A stretch of 64,000 nucleotides of DNA, from the NCBI GenBank assembly GCA_029216955.1, contig JANAVB010016200.1, positions 601,675 to 665,674 of the forward strand, given 5' to 3'. Of this stretch, positions 26,582 through 38,343 are shown piece by piece. The translations under genes and the position numbers were made by a program. The DNA comes from Iris pallida (Eukaryota; Streptophyta; Magnoliopsida; Asparagales; Iridaceae). The notes below the pieces were generated by a model. It did no database searches, was not told the origin of the DNA, and saw only the letters and a list, made by a program, of their open reading frames with translations. How positions within the stretch are numbered: position 1 is the stretch's first letter; each line of letters begins with the position of its first letter.

Positions 26582-29109
26582 CTAAGCCACGTGAACCAAT
26601 AGAATAGATTGATTCTGCAACACCTTCACTTGACGATCAAGAATGCCTACCGGTTGCTCTTCGTACGACAAACTCGGTCCAACTGTGATCTTGGATTGAT
26701 CAAGCACATAATTATCGTCCGCCACGTACCTCCTTAGCTGAGATACATGGAATACATCATGTACTCCCTCTAGCGACGGTGGCAAGGCCAATCTATAGGC
26801 AACCTCTCCAACACGTTCCAAGACATCGAAAGGCCTGATGTACCTTGGACTCAATTTGCCACGTCCTTCGAATCGAATGGTGCCTCTAGTGGGGGGATAT
26901 CCTCAAGAACACATGGTCACCCTTTTTGAACTCCAAGGGTCGGCGACGATTATCTGCCCACTGCTTCTGTCGATCCTGCGCTGCTCGCAGGTGGCCCTAA
27001 ATTTTCTTCACTGTCTCCACTGTGCTCAAGACTAACTCGGGACCCAATAGCTGTCGCTCTCCTATGTCGCTCCAACAAACAGGAAATCGACACTTCCTAC
27101 CATATAATGCTTCAAACGGAGCTATCTGAATGCTCGCTTTATAGCTATTGTTGTAGGAAAACTCAACAAGATGAAGATGGTCCTCCCATGACCCGCCAAA
27201 GTCAAGCATGCACGCTCTCAACATATCCTCTAGCGTCTGAATGGTACGCTCTGACTGGCCGTCTGTCTGCGGATGGTACGTCATTCTAAACTTTAACCGT
27301 GTGCCTAAACTCTCTTGCATGCTCCTCCAAAAGTGCAGGTGAATCTCGAGTCGCGGTCCGACATGCAGGTACACCGTGTAATCTCACAATCTGCTCCATA
27401 TATATATCTGCCAACACCTCTGTCGATAGGCCCACTCTAAAAGATAAGAAATGGGCTGACTTGGTAAGTCTATCAATAATCACCCATACTGCATCACGTC
27501 CCTAGGACTCCGAGGAAAACCTATGACAAAATCTATAGTAATGTGCTTCCACTTCCACTCGAGAATAGATAGCGGCTGCAACAGACGAGTTGTCCTCTGG
27601 TGCTCCGCCTTCACCTGTTGACATACCAAGCACTTGACAACGAAACGAGCTATCTCTCGCTTCATTTTGTGCCACCAATAATACTGTCGTAAGTCACGAT
27701 ACATCTTGGTTCCTCCGGGATGAATAAAGTAAGTCGAACTGTGAGCCTCTGCCATCAGCTCCTGCCGTAGCCCTCCATTGGGAACATAAATGTGATCACC
27801 ACATCGTAAGGTCCCATCGAGATGAATCTTCAATCCCGTCTGCTCTCCTGTTTTAGTCCTCTCTCTGAGCCGTCGAAATCTAGCATCAGTGGGCAATGCT
27901 TCCTTGATGCGCTCCACCAATAATGATTGCACTTGGAGGTTGGCTAATACGCCATCTGCTCCAGGCAATAATACCTCAATACCAAGCGGCTCTAAGTCTC
28001 TAATCAACTCCTTCTGCGTAGTCAAAAAGTGTGCCATGGACTTACGGCTTAATGCGTCTGCCACGACATTAGCCTTGCCTGGATGATAATGTAGCTCGAT
28101 CTCGTAATCCTTCATCAACTCCAACCAACGTCGTTGTCGCATATTCAACTCTTTTTGTGTGAACACGTACTTGAGGCTCTTATGATCGGTATAGATGTCA
28201 ACCTTCTCACCGTACAAGTAGTGTCTCCATAGCTTCAAAGCAAAGATAACCGTTGCGAGCTCTAGATCATGGGTCGAATAATTCTTCTCATGTACTCTCA
28301 ACTATCTCGATGCATATGCTACTACACGACCATACTGCATCAATACACATCATAATCCCTTCTCGGATGTGTCACTGTAGATCACAAATCCTCCCGGGCC
28401 CGATGGTAGTGTCAAGATCGGTGATGTGGTCAATCGCTTCTTCAACTCGTTAAATACGGCTTGACACTCGTCTGTCCATACAAACTCCTGATCCTTATAA
28501 GTTAATCGAGTCATAGGCCCCGCTATTCGAGAGAAATCTTCTACGAACCGTCGGTAGTAACTCGCAAGTCCGAGAAAACTTCTCACCTCAGAAGCTGATG
28601 TGGAAGCGGGCCATGATTTGACTGCTGTAGTCTTCTCAAGTTCCACTGATATACCATCACCTGTAACAACATGACCAAGAAATGATACCTCCTTGAGAAA
28701 GAAATCACACTTGCTAAGCTTCACAAAAAGTCGCTCATTCCTCAACATTCCCAAAACTATCCGTAGATGCTGCTCATGCTCCTCTTGACTCTTGGAGTAA
28801 ATCAAGTTATCATCTATAAAGACTACTACAAATTTTTCCAAGTACTGGTGAAAGATCTTGTTCATTAAATTTATGAAGACTGCGGGAGCATTGGTCAAAC
28901 CGAAAGGCATGACCAAGAACTCGTAGTGTCCATACCTTGATCGAAAAGCCGTCTTTGCAATGTCTTCCTTCCGAACTTCAATTGGTGATGGCCTGGTCGT
29001 AAGTCAGTCTTGGAGAATACTTTTGCTCCACTCAGTTGATCAAATAGATCATCTATACGCGGCAATGGAGACTTGTTCTTCACCGTTACTGCATTTAATG
29101 CACTGTAGT
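26582..29109 (-). pseudogene. Chromovirus pol remnant (RT, RNase H, integrase, chromodomain-like)
   Basis: The minus-strand order is as follows. 29109-28895 is the start of RT ([12 protein letters not shown]). 28916-28350 is RT palm, where the catalytic block reads [10 protein letters not shown], and the tether with [12 protein letters not shown]. 28301-27480 is RNase H (TDHKSLKY), the H2C2 zinc site and integrase start (DRLTKSAHFL at its end). 27374-26997 is integrase DGQSERTIQTLEDML, with the catalytic Glu. 26854-26582 is the C-terminal chromodomain-like end. At least four frame breaks interrupt it. The protein would copy and insert the element; this copy cannot. Confidence 0.85.
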
Positions 29110-31483
29110 TAGATCAGTTCTTATTTGAACTTATAATCTTATTTGAACTTCTAATCATATTTAAATTTATGGAGAGACTTATCCATTAGAAATTCTAATC
29201 CTATTGGAATCATATCTAGTATTAGTTAGATCAGTTCTTATTTGAACTAATCATATTCCTATCCAAATTAGTCGGTAATCCTAAGCATCCTTATTGATTG
29301 AATTCTAATCATACCCTAATTAGCTAATTACTAGCCATTATATGTATCAATTAAATCTATGGAATAAAATCATCTCTCATACCTTTCTTTCCAAAATTTC
29401 CCTCTTTTTTTGTCCTAACTAGCCCAAATTTGTCATAAATTTAGCCTCTTTTTTGAAAGGTACGTATCAACTTCAAAGGGCCATAACTCCCAACTCCGGA
29501 TTCCGTTTGACCTCCAAGTTTTTTTGTTAGAAGCGTATTGAGGTTAGTTTTCCGAATATCTAATTTATTTTCTATAATTTTATGTATGAATTTTTGAAGA
29601 ATTATTTGAGTGTCGATTATCTAAAAATCGATATGTCACACTATTTTCGAGATTCTGAGAGATCCTGAACTCGATTTGTGATACGTTTGATGTTTTAAAA
29701 AACTGACACGAACATCTACAACATATTATTTTTTTAGAATTTAATGAAAATATTTTATATTCTGTTTAAATTATAGAACATATATATGACTAGTGAACCG
29801 AATCGACGACTTTGGACTTACTCTATATTAGACTAATCTGGACCTAACGAGATTGTCTGTTTCACTAGCTAAGGACCCCAGGTGAGTATAGTTCTTGTGT
29901 ATTTCCAATATTATTAATTAATATAATTGCATGATTAGTGATACATATTTGATTCTTGACACGTTCGTCACACGGGTTAGTATCATATAGATTTAGTCAT
30001 GATACCATATTGTGTTTGTTTACTACATTTCATGACTTACTTGTCGAGACTTTATCCATGTATAGCAGTCGGACGAGAAAGTACTAAGTAGATATGTGAT
30101 CAGACCCGTAGACCGTGCTTTATTTATTTTATTTTATTTTATTTTATATACAATGTAAACAGTGAGGATGCAAATCCTATGTAGACCGTATGGTGTAACT
30201 ATCCCAGACCGATCACATATTGAAAGGTGTACTTCAAATCACGTAGATGGATAAGTTTCCTTGTTCCATGCTTTATTTCTCTTTATAATTCATGTCAACT
30301 GTTTCATTTTACTTTCCATGCCATGATTTACAGTTTGCTTATTTAATCATATATCATTTCTATTAACTATTTTTATAGTCTTTATCATATATTTTGAACT
30401 GCATGCATGGATTGTACTCGTTCCATTTCTGACTAGAGACCATTTTTCAAATTAGTCGTGGCTACTCTTTGCTTTGGACCATTAGGAGAGACATGGGTAT
30501 ATGCCGAGGTCAACCTTAGAAGACTACCTAGATCGATAGTTGATCATAAAGTTTAGTGAGTTGTTTTCTATACTTGTAAGACATTGTATTTCTTCAAATG
30601 TAAAGTTTGAATATTGTAAATTGATTTAATTTTATGAATGAGCAAAAATAAAGAAATTATTATGATTTTGAGCATTGTGATCTAGATATCTTACTACGTC
30701 GATTCTGTGACGTAGGATGGACTTGCGCATGCACTCGCATCCCAAAAAATGGGTACGGCTTGTGATAAGTTTTTTTGGTGGCCCATGCAGGTTAGTTTTT
30801 GCAAATTATGCGAACTCGTGGTAGTACCATATTAGACGTACTGCTGCGAGCCTGCGACTAGGATGCTCATTCACAATTAGGTTGATTTGATTTTAGGAAG
30901 ATAACTAGGCCTAGGACTAGGCACACCGTTGACAACCCATAAATTTATTTTGAATTGAATTCTTGGGTAGTTATGGTAGTTACATAGGCTTTCACAATTA
31001 GGATAAAGATATACGTTGAATTTTAGGATAACCCAACTTGACGAGTTAGGAATATATCCTGTGATAATATTACGATTTGATAAATTGACTCTAATCAAAG
31101 GTGGGTAGAGTCCTGATTGCCAAATTGGGTCCTTGATGTTAATAAATGATTGAAGATGAAAATTATTGGCTTTTGGTGTCTTGACGTTTAAATTCTATGT
31201 GGTTTTATTACTAAGATAAGGTTGAACCTTTATTTTGATTTTAGGATAAAATAATCCTTGATTAAATCGAGATAAAAATTGGATTTTTTTAAATTTAAAT
31301 TTTGAGTGGATTGTGAAAAGATTGAATTTTAAATATCTTGAGGAATTCAAAATTTTGTGAAGTTGAAATTTTTTGGATAATTATCAAATTGAAAAAAAAA
31401 ATCAATTATTTGATAAGATGATATTGATGATTGCTAAATCACGATATTAAATTGAGTTTGTAATTTAAATTTTTATGATGGAT
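29110..31483 (+). repeat. Gypsy LTR / leader remnant (no coding sequence)
   Basis: The stretch is non-coding on both strands. It carries text typical of chromovirus LTRs (aaggaccccaggtgagta at 29871-29888). Near 30766-30791 it has the junction-like ggtggcccatgcagg also seen just after the 5' LTR of the complete element at 48281. I read 29110-~30765 as a 5'-truncated plus-strand LTR and the rest as untranslated leader. No partner LTR was recognised. Confidence 0.45.
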
Positions 31484-33962
31484 ATTGAAGAATTTTAAAT
31501 TTTCGAGGATCAGATTCAGGTTCACAGTTGAAAACTGAGCTACTCTCGGTATTATGGTGTCTAGAACGCTGCAAGTCTAAATCAGGTTCACCTTTCTCCC
31601 CCTGACTTGGAGTGAAATACATCTGATGTTCATGAAATTGGACATCCATGGTGACATACAGTTTGCGTGTTGGTGGGTGGTAACATCTGTACCCTTTTTT
31701 ATGAAGGCCATAACCAACAAAGACGCAGCGTAGAGCACGGGGTTGGAGTTTATGGCGGGCATGAGGAGGAATGTGTACAAAGGTTGTGCAGCCAAATATT
31801 TTAGGAGGTAGGTTTGGGAGTAATGGTGCGGTCAAGTGGTGGTATAGAGTTTCAAGTGATGTATGAAAATCTAAGCTACAGGAAGGGATACGGTTTATCA
31901 AGTAGCATGCTGCAGTAAGAGATTCACCCCAATATTTAAAGGGCATATGAGCTTCCAATAAGGTAGCACGAACCATCTCGAGGAGTTGTCGGTTTTTTCT
32001 TTCCACAACCCCATTTTGTTGGGGAGAATATGGGCATGTTGTTTGATGAACTATACCATGACTTTGTAGAAAATTTTGTAGTTCACGATTGACAAATTCT
32101 CCACCATTGTCGGTACGCAGCACTTGGATGGAAGTCTTATATTGTGTAGCAATCATCATGTAGAACTGTTTAAATTGGGCACAAACCTCCTGCTTTGTTT
32201 TCATCAAGCATACCCAAGTCATACGACTATGATCATCAATAAAGGATACAAACCAGCACGCACCATTTAATGTTGGAACTTTCGCTGGTCCCCAGACATC
32301 AGAATGGGCAAGCATAAATGGCAAAGGACTTTTATTCAAACTTAGTGGAAAAGGGACACGATGACTCTTTGCCATAGCACAAACATCACATTTAAACAAT
32401 GAAGGAGATACGTCAGAAAATAACTTGGGAAATAAAAGCTTTAAGTAGCCAAAAGAAGCATGGCCAATACGCTTGTGCCACAACCAAATCATAGAAGTTG
32501 ATGTTGAACTTTTAACCGAGAACGACTGAGCCAATGCACTTGAACTTGAGGGTGTGACATCGAGATAATATAGCTTCCCTCGTCTAGTACCACAACCAAT
32601 CGTCTTCCGAGTCTTGATATCCTTAAAACAACAAGAATCAGGGCCAAAAATCACAACACAGTTTAAAGAAGATGTAATTTGAGATACCGAGAGTAGATTA
32701 AAATTAAGAGAGGGAACTACAAGTACGGAATCTAAGTGGAGATTATTCGAAAAACGGAGAGAACCTTCCCCGAGAACGGTAGCAGACGTACTATTAGCGG
32801 TAGACACGATAGGTGTTTCAGAGGATTTCACATTAGCAATGGAAGTAGCATCAAAGGACATGTGATCAGTCGACCCAGAATCAATAATCCATGTACATGA
32901 GTTAATAGGAGCAAGAGCACTAAAAGACTTACCTAGTGAATTAGAAGATGATACATGCATAGCCATGGCATCAGGTGTTGGTACTTTGGCGATAACAGCA
33001 GAAGAAGTAGCAGCAGAAGGTCTCGAGTTGCGTTTTGTTGGAGCTTTGGCAGGATCCCACCATTCAGGATATCTGATCAGTTCATAGCACCTGGATTTTG
33101 TATGTCCGGTACCCCCACAATGGGTACATGTTCTAGGATGTCCAGACGAGCCTCCAATATCAAAGCTACGAGATGTTGGCGTGGAAGGAAGCGATCCAGT
33201 AACAGTGGTGGTTCGGCGGGTAGAGGATGTGTTTCGACGAGCTAGCATAGCTGCAGACTCAGGAGCAGTCTGTTCTCCAGAAAGGAGATTCTGACGATTT
33301 GCTTCACGACGAACATACGCATACGTCTGTTCAAGATCCAAGCTTGGATTCATGCGAAGAGATTCCCCTCGTACTTGGTCAAACTCAGTATCAAGACCAT
33401 TCAAGAAAATATGAGTTCGCAATCGTTCAATGGATGCTTTATACAATTTTATATCATCTGGGTCTTTCATGTGGACCTTGTCACGGTGGTCCAGCTCTTG
33501 AAAAATTTCGACGAGTTCACCATAATATGTGGAAAGTGACCGACCTGTTTGGCGGAGAGAAAACACACGTTGATTAAGAGCAAAAATTTACGTTTCGTCG
33601 GAACCATCATAAAAGGCTTTGGCGAGTGCAGTCCAGATCTCGCGAGCAGTACGTAGACGGTGGTAGCGCTTCATAATCTCGGATGCCATTGCGGTAAGTA
33701 ACCAGCCCTTGACCTTTTGATTGTCAGCGTACCACTTGGTATACGAAGGGTCCGTCTTTGTAGGTTGAGCAGAGTCACCCACAATGAAGTCAAGCTTCTC
33801 ACGACCAGCAATATGCATTTCAATGATTTGGGACCAAACATCATAATTGGATTCGGTGAGGAGGATACCGGCATTAAAGCCAGAGGTTTCAGATTGGACA
33901 TGGATGACAGGAGGATAGTTTGAGGCAGAGGTGGGTGTTAAGGTGGAAGATTCGATGGCCAT
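31484..33962 (-). pseudogene. Copia gag-protease-integrase, one internal stop, RT missing
   Basis: The frame opens at ATG 33962 and is continuous to ~31473 except for one TAA at 33585-33587. Order: the gag domain (33962-33100) with ESNYDVWSQIIEMHI; a CCHC zinc knuckle CTHCGGTGHTKSRC; protease IIDSGSTDHM; the pre-integrase HHCC region (HKRIGHASFG...CDVCAMAKSHR); then the integrase core with all three acids visible (AHSDVWGP, RTDNGGEF, QQNGVVERK). The tail after ~residue 780 is a variable spacer that normally leads to RT, but the sequence is lost there. The order gag-PR-INT before RT is diagnostic of Ty1/copia. Confidence 0.9.
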
Positions 33963-34013
33963 GATACGTGAGAATGTAATGGAGATGATGGAGGATTTAG
34001 AGGATCGGTATTA

Positions 34014-34025
34014 GCTCTGATACCA
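34014..34025 (-). promoter_or_regulatory. Copia primer-binding site, tRNA-iMet type
   Basis: Gctctgatacca on the plus strand is TGGTATCAGAGC on the minus strand. It directly abuts the LTR end. Confidence 0.95.
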
Positions 34026-34241
34026 TGAATACAAAATGTGGATAATAATTGTGTCTTTCATTCATATATTCCATACTATGTATACAAAGCTTTAAATAGC
34101 CTCTGTACAACGTAAGAAGATAAACATATCTAACTAATATGATATATTACACGATCACAACTAATTACAGATCTAACAATACGTCTAACAAATGACAACT
34201 AATTATAGATCCTCTTGGAGATATTATGCTAATCTTCAACA
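34026..34241 (-). repeat. Copia 5' LTR
   Basis: This is a 216-bp LTR read on the minus strand from TGTTGAAGATTAG (34241) to GTATTCA (34026). The right flank is gatac; a matching duplication on the other side cannot be checked because the 3' end is gone. Confidence 0.8.
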
Positions 34242-35116
34242 GATACGAATTTATAAGGGATAATAAGTTAGGAGTCGTGTATGAAAAAATCCTCTATCGA
34301 TGATCATATCTTCCTACTTATCCAAAAATCTGTCTGTCCTCATTCATATTCTATTTATAGGCCTTTCTTATATCAAATCTTTGAGAACATTGTAGAACCT
34401 TTTGAATTCAATTCCATAGCATAAGATTACAACACCATACCATATCTATTAATTTTTCGTTTCCACCCTTACTTGATCAATATTCTCTTGTTATAACCCT
34501 TTACTATCTTTTCTCGATCAACCAAATCCTTCTATTTTAGTAGTCCTTCAATTTTGAGGACAAAATTTTTCTAAGGTGGATAGATTTGTAACTCCTCTTC
34601 CTAAATTTTTAATTTTTTTATTTATTTAAATATGTTAATTATTGCGTTTAAAAGTAATTTTGGTCGAAATTTTGTAAAAGATATTTTGTGATTATTTCTG
34701 TTTTCAAAAACTAGTTTTAAACTCAAATGGATTGGATATATTATTTAGTTTTATAATATTTGTTCTCAAATTTTATTATTTGAAATATAAAATATGTTGT
34801 TATCATTTTGGGTCTTTCAAAAGTTGGTTTCTAAAAATAGTTTTAACAATCATAATTATTTTTAGCAATAAAAGGGTTTTGTCCATCTACTTTTAAATAA
34901 AGGTTTGGATTTATAAAAGTAAGCTTTACATATTTGATGACATATAGTATAGACTTCTTGATGTTGTACTCTAAATCTTAGAAATTATAAGCAAAAATTG
35001 CATGTACGGATATCCTAATATTGTATAGTGAATCGCTTGGGATGTTGTGCGTCTCCAGCTTTGTCACCACCACAGGTCATGGCATGCTCACCATATTTTG
35101 GGAGTAGGACGTGACA
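34242..35116 (+). repeat. Gypsy 3' end: pol-end/PPT and LTR (34587-35116)
   Basis: At 34551-34586 the plus strand has the hallmark gypsy ending 'ttttgaggacaaaattt...ctaaggtggatagatt' (end of pol plus polypurine tract). A TGTAACTCC LTR start at 34587 follows. The LTR probably ends at gacgtgaca (35116), giving ~530 bp, though the end is not confirmed. Its first bases resemble the LTR start of the minus-strand chromovirus at 26394. No pol reading frame remains upstream. Confidence 0.6.
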
Positions 35117-36780
35117 TGACGGACACTACTTGCGGGGAGTTCGACCTGGGCTCATGGACAACCAAGTAGGTGTTTGCATGTGGAAGCACGGTCGGCATGG
35201 TGGTTGCCAAATTGCGAAGGTCGTTGAAGTATATATATCTAGACCGGGAGTGGGTAGTAATCTATCGCATTGAGATGCTTCTCCACAATTTAAAAAAGAT
35301 GAGAGAGAGAATTAGGCATGCTTGCTACGGGCAAATATATAAAAATATTACTAATGCTTAGCAATATATAGCGATGATAATTTCAAAGACAATATTAGCG
35401 ATGACTAGCGACAATTTTAGCGATGACACATAAATGTGGGACATATTTAGGGACACTTCTTAAAGGTTTCTCTATATTAGTGACATAAATGTATGTCACA
35501 CTTGTGTTGTATTGTCTATTTCCCTATATTTATAGCTAATACATTATTGTTAGTAGTTATTTACGATGTCTTTTGTAGATGTCTCTATATTCGTCGGATA
35601 GATCGACTAATGCTAACTACGTCTCTAATAACATTGCCAATTTCACTTATTCCAATGGTGATATAAAAAAAATTTAGTTCGTGCAAGTGCGTATCTGTAT
35701 AATATATCGATACATGGATATGTGTCTCATAGCCTCAAACAATAAATTAAAATTAAGTACAAACAGATAGAATTTCAGGCAGTATTGGGGTCATAATGAT
35801 GTGGAATATGAGATTGGGTAAAGAAAAAATATGAGGATATAATATTCATATTATCTTTTCATTTAACATGCATGGTCATATTATTAAAGTAGTAAAAAGG
35901 TTGAAGGAATCAATTGGAATAAATAAAAGATGTGGTGTCAATGAATAAGGTGAAATTTATGGTAATTAAATATAAATTGACCCAAATATTTTGTCCTGAC
36001 CAATTAACTTACTAATCATAATCATACGATTCGTAAGTCTATATCCATACTACTTTAAATCTTGGTTAGTTGTTTAACTATATTAAAATATATATTTATC
36101 GATTAATGTTTTGCAACTTTAAACTCCAAACATGTGTCATTAAAGGTAACATGGTCATACTTATTGCTTGAATATGGTAAATAAAGTACAACGATTTCAT
36201 CTAGGATTATATTCCCAAATATGTGAATCCCATAAGTTAGTCATAGCTTCACAATCATGGATATCTAATATTCAAGTATTTTCTCATATTATGTAAACAT
36301 GACATATATGGACATATTTCTCCACTTAACCTCACATCTTACAAGATTTTTAATATAAAGTCCAATATTCAAATACTATCTGAACTACTAACCCATATAA
36401 TGTGATTAACATTCTTGTTTATAGATTTTATGTTAGTATCCAATTTATTTAATTATTGATATTTTGTATATTAATTTATTATTTATTTATAGTATATCGT
36501 TTGTTTTGATAGAACCAAAATATGAAAAGGAATGGTTAAGGTTAACATTTCCATTGGATAGGAATATTTTATTCCAATATATTATAATCGACATCATATT
36601 TCTATGAATTCATATGTGACACTACGAAAATAATAAATTCTCAGTAATATTAAAGATGATGTGGTAAATAAAAGAATCTTATGATTAGCATTTCTTTATA
36701 CCTAAAGCATCAAATATGCCATGAATATTTGATTCCCTACGTAGTTAGAAAAGGAGTATCACGTGACTTCCTAATTAGTT
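35117..36780. other. Unassigned AT-rich DNA with CACTA-like motif patch
   Basis: There is no supported gene; the 63-codon frame at 35170 has no known features. At 35370-35430 three copies of (t)tagcga(c/t) appear close together, reminiscent of the subterminal motif at 12.6-13.2 kb. At 36619 a CACTACGAAAAT string could be a CACTA left terminus. Neither is proven. Confidence 0.3.
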
Positions 36781-36793
36781 GGTTTAAAAGTTT

Positions 36794-36805
36794 ATTATAT
36801 ATACC
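36794..36805 (+). promoter_or_regulatory. TATA box of cysteine-rich peptide gene
   Basis: Attatatatacc lies 44-55 bases before the ATG at 36849, which would give a short leader. It is the only strong TATA element in a suitable position. Confidence 0.55.
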
Positions 36806-36848
36806 AAGATCTTTCCATTCTTATGATAATATTTCCCTTCGTTGAGAC

Positions 36849-37091
36849 ATGACCATCAACAATTCTACAATAAAATTTTCCTATATAGCTGTAATATTCG
36901 TAATCTTTTTGGTATTTGAGATAGGTTTGATTAGTCAGATAGCGTGCCAACCAATTGATGGAAAATGCATGAAAGATTGTGAAAGAAAGCGCTATGATTG
37001 CGTTATTTCTTGTTCAGAGGCTAGTCTGAAGTGCTATAAAGATTGTGGGGCTTATCCAAAGTTTGATTTCATTAAGAAGAAAGATCCATAA
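36849..37091 (+). CDS. Small secreted cysteine-rich peptide (80 aa)
   Basis: The chain starts with ~32 residues that look like a signal peptide: short polar start, then a hydrophobic core around residues 11-28. The rest is ~45 residues, basic, with six cysteines in a regular C-x3-C-x6-C-x3-C-x6-C-x3-C pattern (CMKDC, CVISC, CYKDC), plus one Cys near the cleavage region. Paired CX3C motifs occur in helical-hairpin type plant peptides; a third copy is unusual, so no named family is claimed. A TATA box lies upstream, and a polyadenylation signal (AATAAA, 37184-37189) lies ~93 bases after the stop. The frame is intact and short genes of this kind are common defence or signalling peptides in plants, but function is not known. 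It sits between transposon remnants, so capture by an element is possible. Confidence 0.65.
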   Translation: MTINNSTIKFSYIAVIFVIFLVFEIGLISQIACQPIDGKCMKDCERKRYDCVISCSEASLKCYKDCGAYPKFDFIKKKDP

Positions 37092-37183
37092 TATAGGGAA
37101 CAATATGGAGGTTCTTGAAGCATAATTTTCAAGTGTGTCTATTGTTGGCATTGTAAGATCTATATCTATAAATAAGATTATGT

Positions 37184-37189
37184 AATAAA
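37184..37189 (+). terminator. Polyadenylation signal
   Basis: AATAAA is preceded by AATAAG at 37171, downstream of the cysteine-rich peptide ORF and followed by a T-rich stretch at 37206-37228. Confidence 0.45.
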
Positions 37190-37199
37190 AAGTAAGTTT

Positions 37200-37743
37200 C
37201 TATGTTTGTTTTTTGTCTTTTTTTTATATGAGTAAGCATTATAACAAAAATTGTTCTAATAACACTTGATAAGTGTCATTATTAACTTTTAGATAAGAAC
37301 GAAAGTAAAGGAAGGAAAAGGAAGCTTAGAATTTTTCTTAAGTTAGGAAGAAAAGAAGTTAAAAAAAAGGAAGTCTAAAGAAGGAGGGGGAGGGGGATTT
37401 AGCTCTCTTCATGATGGAGGAGGTGGCATAAGTGTGGTGACTAAGCCATTTACTAAGAATGTGGTGTCGCGAGAAGGTAAGTTCCTTAAGGTCTAAGAAT
37501 ACGACTAAGCTACATATATATACGACTAAGCACCTCTATAATAAGTAGGTCAAACAACTCTCCTAATATAATATTATATAAATTTTAAATTAAAATAAAT
37601 ATTATTATTAAATTAAAATCTTGAAATTCGTAAAAATTATATTAATATAATAATAAATTTTGTTCTAGTAAAAATATTTTTCGAAAAAAATTTCTTGTAA
37701 AAATTATTCCTCATCAAATTATTAATACTATAATGATGTTATG
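37200..37743. other. Unassigned intergenic DNA
   Basis: I see nothing coding. The stretch 37300-37400 is purine-rich, and the rest is AT-rich. Confidence 0.4.
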
Positions 37744-38343
37744 GAAAACAATTATGACACCCTACACCCTAAAAAGCCAACCTTGACCGCCTCTACTTGA
37801 AAAGGTGCCTTTTGCATCAACTTCTAGCGACGACCTATACCAACCGTCGCCAAATAAGTCTTTTACCACACACTTTTGCGAGGATTTCTTAAGTTGTCGT
37901 AAAAAAATCTTTTGCGTCTCCTATTTACATAAACTTTTATTTGCTGGTCGTAAAATATCTTTTTCGTCGCTTTTATGCGAGGGCATCGTATTTGTGTCAA
38001 AATAAAGGTACTTTTGCATTTAGTTTTAGCGACGCTTGCCTCTTTTAGCCGCAAAATTTTATATTGCATCCCTTTGTCGAGACAGCTTCATTTTATCGTC
38101 ACAATAAATTATTTTGCTTCTCCTTTATTGGAATAATTATTTTTCTAGTTGCAAAACTTTCTTTTTGCAGTGCTTTATTGCGATGACTTTTGTCGAACTC
38201 GCAAAAACTTTTTGAGTTCTTTTTCTTGCTTTTAATATTTTTCTAATTGTAAAACATAATTTTGCGTCACTTGAATACAACATTTTTTTATTATTGTCAT
38301 TAAACTGTTTTTGCATCCCCTTTTTTTTCAATTCCTTGTAGTG
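37744..38343. mobile_element. CACTA-like terminal region
   Basis: The stretch ends ttccttgtagtg (38332-38343), the reverse complement of a CACTACAAGGAA terminus, and is full of short repeats around ttttgcgtcg / tcgcaaaa in both orientations, typical of CACTA subterminal regions. No transposase frame is present and the opposite end is not certain. The CACTACGAAAAT string at 36619 is a candidate, which would place the cysteine-rich peptide gene inside a 1.7-kb element, but its inner sequence does not match. Confidence 0.5.

Larger units (their letters stand above)
31484..34241 (-). mobile_element. Ty1/copia retrotransposon, 3' truncated
   Basis: The minus-strand 5' LTR (34026-34241, 216 bp, TGTTG...TTCA) is followed directly by a tRNA-iMet primer site (34014-34025) and gag-pol (33962 to ~31484). 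The RT, RNase H and 3' LTR are missing: homology stops at ~31484, where the flanking gypsy remnant resumes. Because LTR and primer site are intact, loss of the 3' half is a deletion or truncation rather than simple decay. Confidence 0.9.

Noticed and set aside
31473..31500. Natural C-terminus of the copia ORF at 31473
   Set aside because: The last residues run into AT-rich flanking DNA beyond the copia homology; RT should follow, so this is a truncation point.
34587..35116. Pairing this LTR with 29110-30765 as one plus-strand element interrupted by copia
   Set aside because: I could find no shared sequence between the two LTR-like stretches beyond general gypsy features, so they are listed separately.
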